Positions 13,774-21,042 of a DNA stretch of 21,042 bases are shown here, in pieces. The notes beneath the pieces are model-generated. The model was not told the origin of the DNA and did not search any database. It saw only the letters and a program-made list of their open reading frames with translations. Location of the stretch: positions 3,535 to 24,576 of the forward strand of contig MHDY01000161.1 in NCBI GenBank assembly GCA_001803705.1, given 5' to 3'. Origin of the DNA: Nitrospirae bacterium GWC2_56_14 (GTDB lineage: Bacteria; Nitrospirota; UBA9217). Every line of letters begins with the position of its first letter. Position 1 is the first letter of the stretch. The translations under genes and the position numbers were made by a program.

Positions 13774-13796
13774 ATCCCTTGCTGCGTGAAAATCGA

Positions 13797-13826
13797 GCCG
13801 GACATTGTGTTTGTCCGGCCTTTTTT
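13797..13826 (+). terminator. Intrinsic terminator
   Basis: GCCGGACA (13797-13804), 7-base loop, TGTCCGGC (13812-13819), then C and six T. Confidence 0.93.
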
Positions 13827-13939
13827 GAGTACGCCGGAATGGTTAAAGGAGCATTGAGGATTCGACTCTGTTTTTACGAAGGCCGAAGCGCGGAAAATAT
13901 ACTACAACTTATTTGGTAAAGAAGCTTTAAAGGAGACCT

Positions 13940-15211
13940 ATGCTTACAATCAGGCGCACAATCGTTCTTCTTCTTTTAGCTGCCGCTACAGCAATACTGA
14001 TGCCAGGCAGCCTCTCCGCGTCGCCCACGGGCGATGACCTGCGGATCAACGGGTTCATATCGCAGGGATATATGAATAGCTCGGGGAACAACTTTCTCTC
14101 GGACACCCGGGACGGTTCATTCCAGTTCAACGAAGTCGGCCTGGCGATAAATTCACAGGTCAACGAAAAGCTGCGCGTGGGCGGGCAGTTTCTGTCCCGT
14201 GACCTTGGACCGGTCGGCAACAATGATCTCCGACTTGATTGGGGTCTTGCGGACTACCATTGGCATGATTTGCTCGGATTCCGAATCGGCAAGGCTAAGC
14301 TGCCCATGGGGTTGTATAACGAAGGCCGGGACTCGGATTTTCTGAGGCCCATGGTCCTCCTGCCCCAGAGTATCTACGATGAGACCAAGCGCGACCTGCT
14401 CGTCGCCTACCAGGGCGGCGGCATCTATGGCAACATCCCTCTCGGCTTCCTGGGCAACATGGACTATCAAGGTTTTCTGGGTTCGATTAATTTCAACGAC
14501 GACTCGACGCTCGTCGAGACGCTGCAAACTTCCGCGACAACCCTGGTCAGAAATCCGGCACTGGGCGGCGCACCGACTAATATGCTGACGAGTTTTTCAA
14601 TGGAAAACAATTATATCGGCGGCGGCTCGTTAACAATCAACACAAAACTCAACAATATGCGGCTCGGCGCTTCATTTTTCACTGTTGATAATGATATGAC
14701 CTTCACCTACGTTAACGTTAATCCTGTACCGCCGGGCACGACGACCGCACCTAAAACAGGTACGGGCACCCTCCGAAACAAGGCAAAGACGGTTTATTCA
14801 ATCGAGATACCTATCGGCAGGCTGACGCTGGCAGGGGAATACGGAGAGACGGACCGCAAGCAAGTTATCTTCGGAAAGACGAACATCGACGGATCTTCTC
14901 AGGAATACTACGCGATGGCGACTTTTGCGGTAACTGAAGCGCTCAGTGTCTCGGGCCTGTTCGACGTTTACTACAACTTGAAGGATGATAAGAACGGAAC
15001 TGAGTTTGCCGCAAATAACTTAAAGCCGAATTACTATGCGTACCGCAAGGACTGGGGTGTAGGCGCGCGGTATGATGTTAATCCGAACTGGACGCTGAAG
15101 GCCGAGTATCACGAAGTGCGGGGCGGCGCCCTGTTCATGGAAGCCTTCAATGCGAACGGCATAGAATACAACTGGGAATACTTTACTTTGAAGTCGTCCT
15201 TTAACTTCTAA
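13940..15211 (+). CDS. Outer-membrane beta-barrel porin-like protein
   Basis: A 423-residue protein with a signal peptide (about 1-28, ending LSAS) and a mature part made of alternating polar and aromatic strands (LRINGFISQGYM, GSFQFNEVGLAINSQV, RLTLAGEYGE, WTLKAEYHEV) ending in SSFNF; a C-terminal Phe on a barrel strand is the signal for outer-membrane insertion. FRIGKAKLPMGLYNE resembles the constriction loop region of phosphate- or anion-type porins. It probably forms a diffusion channel; the solute is not evident. AAAGGAG sits five bases before the ATG. The half-size PstS-like gene follows after 13 bases and a chemotaxis receptor after that, which suggests a role in delivering the solute that the receptor senses. 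Confidence 0.85.
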   Translation: MLTIRRTIVLLLLAAATAILMPGSLSASPTGDDLRINGFISQGYMNSSGNNFLSDTRDGSFQFNEVGLAINSQVNEKLRVGGQFLSRDLGPVGNNDLRLDWGLADYHWHDLLGFRIGKAKLPMGLYNEGRDSDFLRPMVLLPQSIYDETKRDLLVAYQGGGIYGNIPLGFLGNMDYQGFLGSINFNDDSTLVETLQTSATTLVRNPALGGAPTNMLTSFSMENNYIGGGSLTINTKLNNMRLGASFFTVDNDMTFTYVNVNPVPPGTTTAPKTGTGTLRNKAKTVYSIEIPIGRLTLAGEYGETDRKQVIFGKTNIDGSSQEYYAMATFAVTEALSVSGLFDVYYNLKDDKNGTEFAANNLKPNYYAYRKDWGVGARYDVNPNWTLKAEYHEVRGGALFMEAFNANGIEYNWEYFTLKSSFNF

Positions 15212-15224
15212 CGCGAGGGAAATT

Positions 15225-15647
15225 ATGAGACCTTTAATGACCATTACGCTACTGGCTCTCCTCGTCTTCACGTCCTCCGCGGCCCTTGCCGGCATCGCGG
15301 TGGTCGTGAACAAGGCGAACCCGATCCACCAGCTCTCGGATGATGAAGTGAAGAACATCTTCCTCGGCAAAAAAACAACGTGGCCCGACGGCAAAACCAT
15401 TGTTCCCGTCACGCAGGAAGGCACTGCACGCCATGAGCAGTTCACGGACAGCGTCCTCGATAAGACAGTCCGCCAATTCACCATCTACTGGAAGAAGGCG
15501 CTCTTTACCGGAACGGGCATTGCGCCGAAGTCTTTCAAGAGCGACGCCGAAGTAAGTCAATTCATCAACGCCAACCAGTTCGCCATCGGTTATATCGATG
15601 AAAACTCGCTGGACGGCTCCGTGAGCAAGGTGACGTTAAATAAATAG
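15225..15647 (+). CDS. Half-size PstS-like periplasmic binding protein
   Basis: A 140-residue exported protein: signal peptide 1-22 (ending ALA), then the PBP-like fold IAVVVNKANPIHQLSDDEVKNIFLGKKTTWPDGKTIVPV, a ligand-loop analogue TQEGTARHEQF (63-73) in place of the phosphate-binding SGTRxxF of PstS, FTIYWKKALFTGTG, and FAIGYIDENSL near the end. Full PstS proteins have two lobes and well over 250 residues; this family has roughly one lobe. Members are often found beside porins and sensor proteins, and no ABC transporter permease or ATPase is here. The ligand may be phosphate or another oxyanion (inferred). GAGGG precedes the ATG, and a terminator-like hairpin lies downstream. Confidence 0.87.
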   Translation: MRPLMTITLLALLVFTSSAALAGIAVVVNKANPIHQLSDDEVKNIFLGKKTTWPDGKTIVPVTQEGTARHEQFTDSVLDKTVRQFTIYWKKALFTGTGIAPKSFKSDAEVSQFINANQFAIGYIDENSLDGSVSKVTLNK

Positions 15648-15675
15648 AAATAGGCCGCGTTCCGGAAACAATACC

Positions 15676-15703
15676 GGGGAAACGGCTTTTGTGCCGTTTC
15701 CCC
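15676..15703 (+). terminator. Hairpin, probable terminator after porin/PstS-like pair
   Basis: A perfect 11-base stem GGGGAAACGGC (15676-15686) / GCCGTTTCCCC (15693-15703) with loop TTTTGT. The following tail, CTCCTTT, is only partly T-rich, so termination may be incomplete and leave some readthrough into the receptor gene. Confidence 0.65.
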
Positions 15704-15964
15704 CTCCTTTCAGGCCGTTTTAACTCAGAAGGGAAACGCGTCGAGTGAACAAAAGGCCGGACAACATGATCAGCTTCAACGGGATCGAAGATCCAGGGGC
15801 GTGTGATTCATCGAATCCCGCGGAGATGCCTGTCCAAAACTCTGTCAAAAAATCCGCCCTGTTGAATTATTTTATTATCTCCGGCCTTACCTGAAAACGG
15901 CCATAGTAGTATTCGGCTTCCTGGATGTGGGGGGCTGGCTTGAGAGCGCGTGAAGGAGAGTGAC

Positions 15965-17506
15965 ATGGATCTTGCATTGAGAAGCAAGTGGAAGCTCACA
16001 AAAAAATTTCTGGTCAGTGTTCTGACAGTGCTTATCGTGGTGTTTACGGCCATGGGCCTTGTCTTCAGCGCCCATGAGAAGAGCACTTTTATAGAAGAGA
16101 TCAACGCGAAAGGGAATAGCTTAAGCGAGTTTCTGGCCGGTATCGCAGCCGAGCCGATAGCCAGCAACAATGTTTACTACCTTGAAAACTATACGCTTGA
16201 TATCTCAGCGGGTGACAAGGAGATCGCTTACGCAGTCTTCCTGGACAAATACGGCAAACCGCTGACCCAGCAAAATGCGGACATCGAGGACAAATCGTCA
16301 ATTCTTGAATTTAGCAGCGCCGTACTGCACAAAAACGAGCAAATCGGAACGGTAAAGATCGGGATCACCACCGAGCACAGGCTCAAATCGCTGAGGCAGG
16401 CCCAAATCGTTATCGCGCTGCTGTCCATCGGAACCATGGTTATCATCTCTCTGCTGATTGTCTTTCTTTTTCGTATCCTGGCGCTCAAACCCATTGAAAA
16501 ATTGATCGCGGTGGTCGGACAAGTGGCCGCCGGAGATCTGACCCAGAAGGTGGAAGTAACAAGCGGTGATGAGATCGGCATACTGTTCGCCTCTATCAAA
16601 ACAATGGTGGAAAAGCTCCAGACCGTGGTGGGGGACGTCAAGATTGCGGCTAACCATGTAGCGACAGGCAGCCAGCAGGTGAGTATAAGCTCGGAACAAA
16701 TGTCGGGGGGCGCCGGCGAACAGGCGGCCTCGGTAGAAGAAGCGTCGTCTTCCATAGAAGAAATGAATGCTACTATCAAGCAGAACGCCGACAACGCCGT
16801 GCAGACAGAGCATATTGCCCAGAAGAGCGCGAACGACGCGCTGGAGAGCGGGGCCGCGGTGTCAGAAACCGTCGCCGCCATGAAGGACATCGCTAACAAG
16901 ATTTCGATCGTCGAAGAAATAGCCCGTCAGACCAACCTGCTGGCTCTGAACGCCGCAATCGAGGCGGCCCGCGCCGGTGAGCACGGAAAGGGTTTTGCGG
17001 TTGTGGCCGCCGAAGTAAGGAAGCTTGCCGAGAGGAGTCAGACGGCGGCGGCCGAGATCGGCCGGTTGTCGAACTCCAGCTTTGATGTGGCAGAGCGGGC
17101 CGGCGCCATGCTGACGAAGTTGGTCCCGGACATCCAGAAAACAGCCCAACTGGTCCAGGAGATCAGCGCCTCCTCCAAGGAACAGGCAACAGGAGCAAGC
17201 CAGATCCACACCTCTATCGAGCAATTGAACCGGGTGACGCAGCAGAACGCCGCGGCCGCAGAAGAGATGGCCTCCACGGCCGCAGAACTTTCCTCCCAGG
17301 CGGACCAGCTTCTGGATGCGATGACATTCTTCAAAGTGGACGAGGCATCCTCGACAAAACCAATGCCAGGACCGTCGCCGTTTGTCAACCTGCGTACTAA
17401 TCAAGCGAGGAACAAGACCCTGGTTCATTCCCGCAATTCCGGCGTTTCCGTGGCTATGCCCGCCCACGGAAACGGCAGCAGGGACGATGAGTTTGAACGG
17501 TATTAA
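15965..17506 (+). CDS. Methyl-accepting chemotaxis protein (receptor 1)
   Basis: A 513-residue inner-membrane chemoreceptor that signals through CheA/CheW. TM1 about 15-36; a small periplasmic sensor of about 110 residues (37-146, with AAEPIASNNVYYLENYTLDIS and AYAVFLDKYGKPL); TM2 about 147-170; HAMP about 171-223; then a cytoplasmic coiled coil with the conserved hairpin tip QTNLLALNAAIEAARAG (322-338) and GFAVVAAEVRKLAERSQ. No CheR-tethering pentapeptide ends the protein, which closes NGSRDDEFERY. AAGGAG six bases before the ATG at 15965 decides the start; an upstream GTG at 15950 overlaps that region. It follows the porin and PstS-like genes after 317 bases. The small sensor type and the neighbours suggest that it detects the porin/binding-protein ligand. 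Confidence 0.95.
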   Translation: MDLALRSKWKLTKKFLVSVLTVLIVVFTAMGLVFSAHEKSTFIEEINAKGNSLSEFLAGIAAEPIASNNVYYLENYTLDISAGDKEIAYAVFLDKYGKPLTQQNADIEDKSSILEFSSAVLHKNEQIGTVKIGITTEHRLKSLRQAQIVIALLSIGTMVIISLLIVFLFRILALKPIEKLIAVVGQVAAGDLTQKVEVTSGDEIGILFASIKTMVEKLQTVVGDVKIAANHVATGSQQVSISSEQMSGGAGEQAASVEEASSSIEEMNATIKQNADNAVQTEHIAQKSANDALESGAAVSETVAAMKDIANKISIVEEIARQTNLLALNAAIEAARAGEHGKGFAVVAAEVRKLAERSQTAAAEIGRLSNSSFDVAERAGAMLTKLVPDIQKTAQLVQEISASSKEQATGASQIHTSIEQLNRVTQQNAAAAEEMASTAAELSSQADQLLDAMTFFKVDEASSTKPMPGPSPFVNLRTNQARNKTLVHSRNSGVSVAMPAHGNGSRDDEFERY

Positions 17507-17524
17507 AACCAGCCACGCCGCCAC

Positions 17525-17576
17525 GTAACTGTTTATCCCTTTTTGACTTCTTGGTTAAAAACGGCTAAACAGTTAC
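17525..17576. other. Long hairpin after receptor 1
   Basis: Perfect 11-base arms GTAACTGTTTA (17525-17535) and TAAACAGTTAC (17566-17576), with inner pairing TTTTTGAC (17540-17547) / GTTAAAAA (17554-17561). It starts 19 bases after the receptor stop codon. No T-run follows, so it may stabilise the 3' end of the message rather than act as a classical terminator. Confidence 0.6.
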
Positions 17577-18025
17577 AATCAAAACCCTCAGCATCATCCC
17601 TACGCTCGTGCAGACTGCCAGAAGCAGGCGCTTCGTTGTCCTGAAAATTGCTGCCGTTTTATTTTGCGTATTCATGCTATCCCCCTGATAACAGTCAGCC
17701 ACAACTCATTGACAATGACCAGCTTACACGATGTGATGTTCTCTACAAACAGCAAACCATATATTTATGTAGGTTACTAGCATTTATTGTCAGCCTGCTG
17801 TGAATGTTCTGGTGGATTGATTTAGCCTCCAGCGTTAAAGATCCATCGAAGCCTTGCGCTGCGAATGAATAACGGGCTGCAAACTGCAGAAAAGGCGGTC
17901 TAGAAATAAGAAAAATTTCTATTTTTTTATAATTTATTGATTTTATTGAAATATTTTTTTATTTATTTATTTTACAAATTCAAATTATTGTGATAAGCTT
18001 TAATTACTTTCGTAATACTTTAGTA

Positions 18026-18065
18026 GTCCGCTGGGTACCGAAGGGGGTGAAAGGGATAAGCGGAC
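18026..18065 (+). other. Leader hairpin upstream of rhodanese gene
   Basis: Perfect 7-base stem GTCCGCT (18026-18032) / AGCGGAC (18059-18065) closing a 26-base purine-rich loop (GGGTACCGAAGGGGGTGAAA and a few more bases). It ends 50 bases before the rhodanese ATG. It could be a small regulatory RNA structure; I do not recognise a class. Confidence 0.4.
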
Positions 18066-18114
18066 AAAATAAATCAATATGTCAAATCTGTTAAATCCCA
18101 AATGGAGGTGGATC

Positions 18115-18693
18115 ATGAGTAAGAAACTGCTTGTTGTTCTGATGATGATGCTTTTCGTGGTTGTTTCACCTGCCGCTTTTGCGGACGACGATGAGGGTGA
18201 AGGGGTTGGACATGTGGCATGTAAGATGAAATCCGATACCCCGATCAAGCCGGGTCATTTTGCGATCATCGCGAAACACGCTGATGAATATTTGAGCGGA
18301 GTCCCCGGCCGCACGATCTTTGCATCGGTCTTCAATGACAATGTCAACGATTCGGCAAATCCCTACGACGATCTGTCCGATTTCTTCGTTCTCGACATCA
18401 GATCGGCCGTTGACTTTGCGAAGGGCCACATTGAAGGCGCCGTCAATGTACCCTTTGCGCTCGTTGCAAAACCTGAAAATCTCGTCCTGTATCCGATCGA
18501 AAAGCCGATCCTCGTTGTTTGCTACACGGGCCATACTGCATCGGTCGTGACCGGCATTCTGAACACCCTTGGGTATGATACCTGGACCCTTCGTTTCGGC
18601 ATGATTTCCTGGGCCGCTTCATCTTCTCAGAAGGTCTACAGTCCCAGCAACTCACAGGTTATCTCCGGCGGTGGTTATCCCGTAGTACAATAA
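18115..18693 (+). CDS. Periplasmic rhodanese-domain protein
   Basis: A 192-residue exported protein: signal peptide 1-23 (ending AFA), an acidic N-terminus DDDEGEG, then a single rhodanese domain. FVLDIRSAVDFAKGHIEGAVNVPF (91-114) is the CH2A-type motif, and VVCYTGHTAS (134-143) is the active-site loop with Cys136 as the persulfide-carrying residue. The loop has the size of sulfur-handling rhodaneses rather than phosphatases. Role: sulfur transfer or sulfide/thiosulfate handling in the periplasm; the donor and acceptor are unknown. GGAGGT precedes the ATG at 18115; an upstream ATG at 18079 would hide the signal peptide. It has its own terminator and stands between two receptor genes. Confidence 0.9.
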   Translation: MSKKLLVVLMMMLFVVVSPAAFADDDEGEGVGHVACKMKSDTPIKPGHFAIIAKHADEYLSGVPGRTIFASVFNDNVNDSANPYDDLSDFFVLDIRSAVDFAKGHIEGAVNVPFALVAKPENLVLYPIEKPILVVCYTGHTASVVTGILNTLGYDTWTLRFGMISWAASSSQKVYSPSNSQVISGGGYPVVQ

Positions 18694-18709
18694 ATAAATC
18701 GTGAATAAG

Positions 18710-18734
18710 GCCCCCGGCAACGGGGGCTTTTTTT
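18710..18734 (+). terminator. Strong intrinsic terminator
   Basis: GCCCCCG (18710-18716), tetraloop GCAA, CGGGGGC (18721-18727), then seven T. It ends the rhodanese transcript. Confidence 0.95.
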
Positions 18735-19181
18735 GTTTGCCCGTTGCTTTTTGGGAAACGGCCGGTTTTTCGCTGCTTGATCGGCGATCTTCAGATACCG
18801 GGAGTGCACGGATTCATACCAAGTTATTTCTTGACAGTTTGCTTAAGATTCAATATCCTGATTCTAAAGTAGTACAAATAGCGGCAGTCAGCCCCGCGCC
18901 AACCTTTTGCGGATCGAATTTCCAGAACGCGGATCTCTCGACTGCACCCTGAGCAGCTCTCGAACTTCACCGGTGTCCTTTAACAATGAGGGACCCGTAC
19001 AAGCCTTCATTTGCCCATATGGGCGGCGCAGATTTCGATCTCGTGCAAAGAAAGATTGAGGTCGAACCTTGACGGAGAGATGCTGCCACCGGGCTTGATA
19101 CGTGAACGTGATCAGGGACAGATGGCGCATCTCTCTCGGGAGGTGCGGCAAAGGTCCTTCCATGGAACGAGGGGGGGCATC
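18735..19181. other. 447-base intergenic region and leader of receptor 2
   Basis: Contains the promoter at 18831-18859 and a long leader of over 300 bases. A longer in-frame reading of the receptor from 19011 exists, but it would put a non-membrane, charged stretch ahead of TM1 and has no ribosome binding site. Nothing else is recognised. Confidence 0.55.
18831..18859 (+). promoter_or_regulatory. Promoter candidate for receptor 2
   Basis: TTGACA (18831-18836) and TATCCT (18854-18859) are 17 bases apart, about 320 bases upstream of the receptor ATG. It resembles a sigma-70 site; I see no sigma-28 (FliA) site. Confidence 0.45.
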
Positions 19182-20759
19182 ATGGCGATCGGATATCGGA
19201 ACTGGACGGTGACAAAAAAATTCCTCGCGAGCATTCTGGTTGTGATGCTGCTGGTCACGATCGCGCTGGTGACCACGCTCGGTATGAATCAAAAACAGGC
19301 GCTGATGCTTCAACTGGCGGAAAAAGGGAAGAATACCGCGCAGTTCCTGGCAGCCATCTCCGCAGAACCCATCCTGACCTATAACAACCAATACCTTGAA
19401 CGATATGTTAAGGATATTTCCCAGGACCGGGAAGTCGCCTCCGCCGTGATCGAAGACAAAACCGGAAAACCGCTGGCCGGCACCGGAGCGGAGCAGGTGA
19501 GCGCCGAGGATACTGTCGAGTATTCGCACCCGGTGCTGCACGAGGGAGAAACGATCGGCACGGTCCGGATCTTTGTAAGCCAACAGGTCGTCAATGAAGC
19601 GACCCGGAAGGCGCAGGGAATTATTCTGGCCCTGTGCGTCGGCGCCGTCGTGGCCATTTCCGCCGTTGTCTACCTGCTGTTCCACAGGATCATCGTCTCC
19701 CCGCTGCTCTCGCTCATGGCGTCCATGGAGCGGCTGGCCGCGGGCGACCTTGATCTCCGGATCGAGTCGCGAAGCAACGATGAGGTCGGCATGCTCGGGG
19801 CCTCGGTGAATACCATGGTCAAAAAACTGCGCGACGTGGTCGCCGACGTGAAAAGCGCGGCAAACAGTGTATCCACGGGCAGCCAGCAGCTGTCCTCGGG
19901 CGCCGCTCAGCTCTCCCAGGGAACAACGGAGCAGGCCGCTTCAGCTGAAGAGGCTTCGTCCACGATCGAGGAGATGAATGCTACGATCAGGCAGAATGCA
20001 GACAATGCCAGGGAGACCGAGAAGATAGCAATGAAATCCTCGGACGACACCCAGGTGAGCGGAGAGGCGGTCACCGAATCGGTCATTGCCATGAGGAAGA
20101 TCGCCGAGAAGATCGGCATCATCGAGGAGATCGCCCGCCAGACGAACCTGCTTGCGCTGAATGCCGCGATCGAGGCCGCCAGGGCGGGCGAGGCCGGCAA
20201 AGGATTCGCCGTGGTCGCCGCGGAGGTGCGCAAGCTGGCGGAGCGCAGCCAGGGAGCGGCCGCCGACATCAGCAATCTGTCGGGGTCGAGCGTGGCGATA
20301 GCCGAGCGCGCCGGCTGCATGCTGGCAAAACTGGTGCCGGATATCAGGAAGACCTCGGAGCTTGTGCAGGAGATCAGCGCCGCATCAAAGGAGCAGGCGG
20401 GCGGATCGGACCAGATCAACAACGCGATCCAGCAACTGAACCGGATCGTCCAGCAGAATGCCGGCGCCGCCGAGGAAATGTCAGCCATGTCCGAGGAGCT
20501 TTCCTCGCAGGCCGGGCAGCTCCAGTCCGCCGTGGCCTTTTTCAAGTTAAACGGGAGCGATGCGGTCGTTCCGGCAAACGACGCGGGGCAGGAGCGTCGA
20601 CCTGCAGCAAGCATGCTGTCGGAGCCGCGGCTTCGCAACAGACAGCAAAGTCAGGCGACCGCCGTCGCCGCCGGGAAACCTGGCCGGAAAAGCAGTTCCA
20701 CCCCGCAGCTGAATTCCCCTCGCAACGGTAACGGCAGCGGTCATGATGGAGCTTTCTAA
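19182..20759 (+). CDS. Methyl-accepting chemotaxis protein (receptor 2, paralogue)
   Basis: A 525-residue chemoreceptor with the same plan as receptor 1: TM1 about 14-34, periplasmic sensor about 35-145, TM2 about 146-168, HAMP about 168-222, and the signalling coiled coil with tip QTNLLALNAAIEAARAG followed by GFAVVAAEVRKLAERSQ. The sensor repeats the landmarks of receptor 1: AAISAEPILTYNNQYLERYVKDIS, then EDKTGKPLAG and HEGETIGTVRI. Both proteins lack a CheR-tethering pentapeptide, and both end in a disordered tail containing NGS. GAGGGGGGG precedes the ATG at 19182. It is transcribed alone, after the rhodanese terminator. The ligand may be related to that of receptor 1, but side chains in the sensor have diverged. 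Confidence 0.95.
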   Translation: MAIGYRNWTVTKKFLASILVVMLLVTIALVTTLGMNQKQALMLQLAEKGKNTAQFLAAISAEPILTYNNQYLERYVKDISQDREVASAVIEDKTGKPLAGTGAEQVSAEDTVEYSHPVLHEGETIGTVRIFVSQQVVNEATRKAQGIILALCVGAVVAISAVVYLLFHRIIVSPLLSLMASMERLAAGDLDLRIESRSNDEVGMLGASVNTMVKKLRDVVADVKSAANSVSTGSQQLSSGAAQLSQGTTEQAASAEEASSTIEEMNATIRQNADNARETEKIAMKSSDDTQVSGEAVTESVIAMRKIAEKIGIIEEIARQTNLLALNAAIEAARAGEAGKGFAVVAAEVRKLAERSQGAAADISNLSGSSVAIAERAGCMLAKLVPDIRKTSELVQEISAASKEQAGGSDQINNAIQQLNRIVQQNAGAAEEMSAMSEELSSQAGQLQSAVAFFKLNGSDAVVPANDAGQERRPAASMLSEPRLRNRQQSQATAVAAGKPGRKSSSTPQLNSPRNGNGSGHDGAF

Positions 20760-21042
20760 AAATTCTAGGGAAGAGACGCCGGATTCAGGGAGCCTCATGG
20801 TCCGAAGACGAATGATGCTTGTGACCAAGGTGAACGACGGTACTGTCAAAAGTTTTATGAAAACAGAAGAGGCTACCATGAAACCACAGAGGGCACTGAG
20901 TAATACTCTGGGGTAAATCTCAATACTAAGAGGCTGTTTTTCTACAGCACTCTGTGTGTTCACAGGGTTTTAAGAACCGTGACAGAGGCTTAAAAGCGCA
21001 GTTAAGAGAGGGCACAGAGGGGGAGGCGATCCCAAAAAGTTT
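20760..21042. other. Tail region with CACAGAG-type repeats, no gene seen
   Basis: After receptor 2 no terminator or convincing gene is visible. The motif CACAGAG occurs at 20885-20891 and 21013-21019, and inverted (CTCTGTG) at 20950-20956, in GGGCAC/CACAGAGG surroundings. This resembles another dispersed intergenic repeat family; the window ends within it. Confidence 0.4.

Larger units (their letters stand above)
17507..18114. other. 608-base intergenic region with hairpins and a very AT-rich block
   Basis: From left to right: a long hairpin (17525-17576); a stretch without recognisable features; a very AT-rich block (about 17905-18015) of the sort that holds promoters or binds nucleoid proteins; and a GC-rich hairpin (18026-18065) ahead of the rhodanese gene. 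No protein-coding gene is supported, and I cannot match the leader to a riboswitch class. Confidence 0.6.

Noticed and set aside
18026..18065. Possible cyclic-di-GMP-I riboswitch ahead of the rhodanese gene
   Set aside because: The conserved core segments of that riboswitch are absent; only a hairpin can be supported.
19013..19024. Perfect 12-base palindrome GCCCATATGGGC in the receptor 2 leader
   Set aside because: Several palindromes of this size are expected by chance in a window this long, and it is not placed at a promoter.
20547..20963. Minus-strand open frame of 138 codons at the right end
   Set aside because: Largely opposite receptor 2, no ribosome binding site, and its remainder covers the CACAGAG repeats.

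Overview
The window comes from a Gram-negative bacterium with moderately GC-rich genes: it encodes signal peptides, lipoproteins, a beta-barrel porin, the MEP isoprenoid enzymes IspD and IspF, an MglA GTPase and chemotaxis receptors. Gene types and the repeat families resemble environmental Nitrospirota or Desulfobacterota genomes. That placement is an inference, not a result. No rRNA, tRNA, CRISPR array, integrase or transposase is visible.

The left half (1-8834) lies entirely on the minus strand. Read in transcription order it holds a B12-binding radical SAM protein, a YdeI-type protein, a small conserved protein, uvrC, a four-helix-bundle (S23-type) protein, an inositol monophosphatase-family enzyme, an MglA-type GTPase with a long C-terminal extension, ispD, ispF (4-base overlap) and cysE, which the window edge cuts. 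These are mostly housekeeping genes, but the spaces between them carry short repeats. A heptad family (TCAGGGT) occurs in arrays around the four-helix-bundle and YdeI-type genes and has become the last codons of three proteins. A second heptad family (GCGGATT type) forms an inverted repeat beside the cysE start. A third, palindromic element lies in frame inside uvrC.

The right half (9442-20759) lies entirely on the plus strand and encodes mostly exported or membrane proteins. First comes a lipoprotein with an FN3-like domain, a secreted subtilisin-family peptidase and a separate protein that resembles the peptidase's own propeptide. Next are an NrfJ-like OB-fold lipoprotein and an unrecognised secreted protein, each followed by a clear terminator. 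Then come a porin, a half-size PstS-like binding protein and a chemotaxis receptor, which look like one functional module. Last are a periplasmic rhodanese and a second receptor paralogous to the first. The theme is sensing and handling material in the periplasm and outside the cell.

The points most worth following are the peptidase with its stand-alone propeptide-like partner, the porin/half-PstS/receptor module, the in-frame palindromic insertion in uvrC, and the frame-independent heptad repeats that form protein C-termini.
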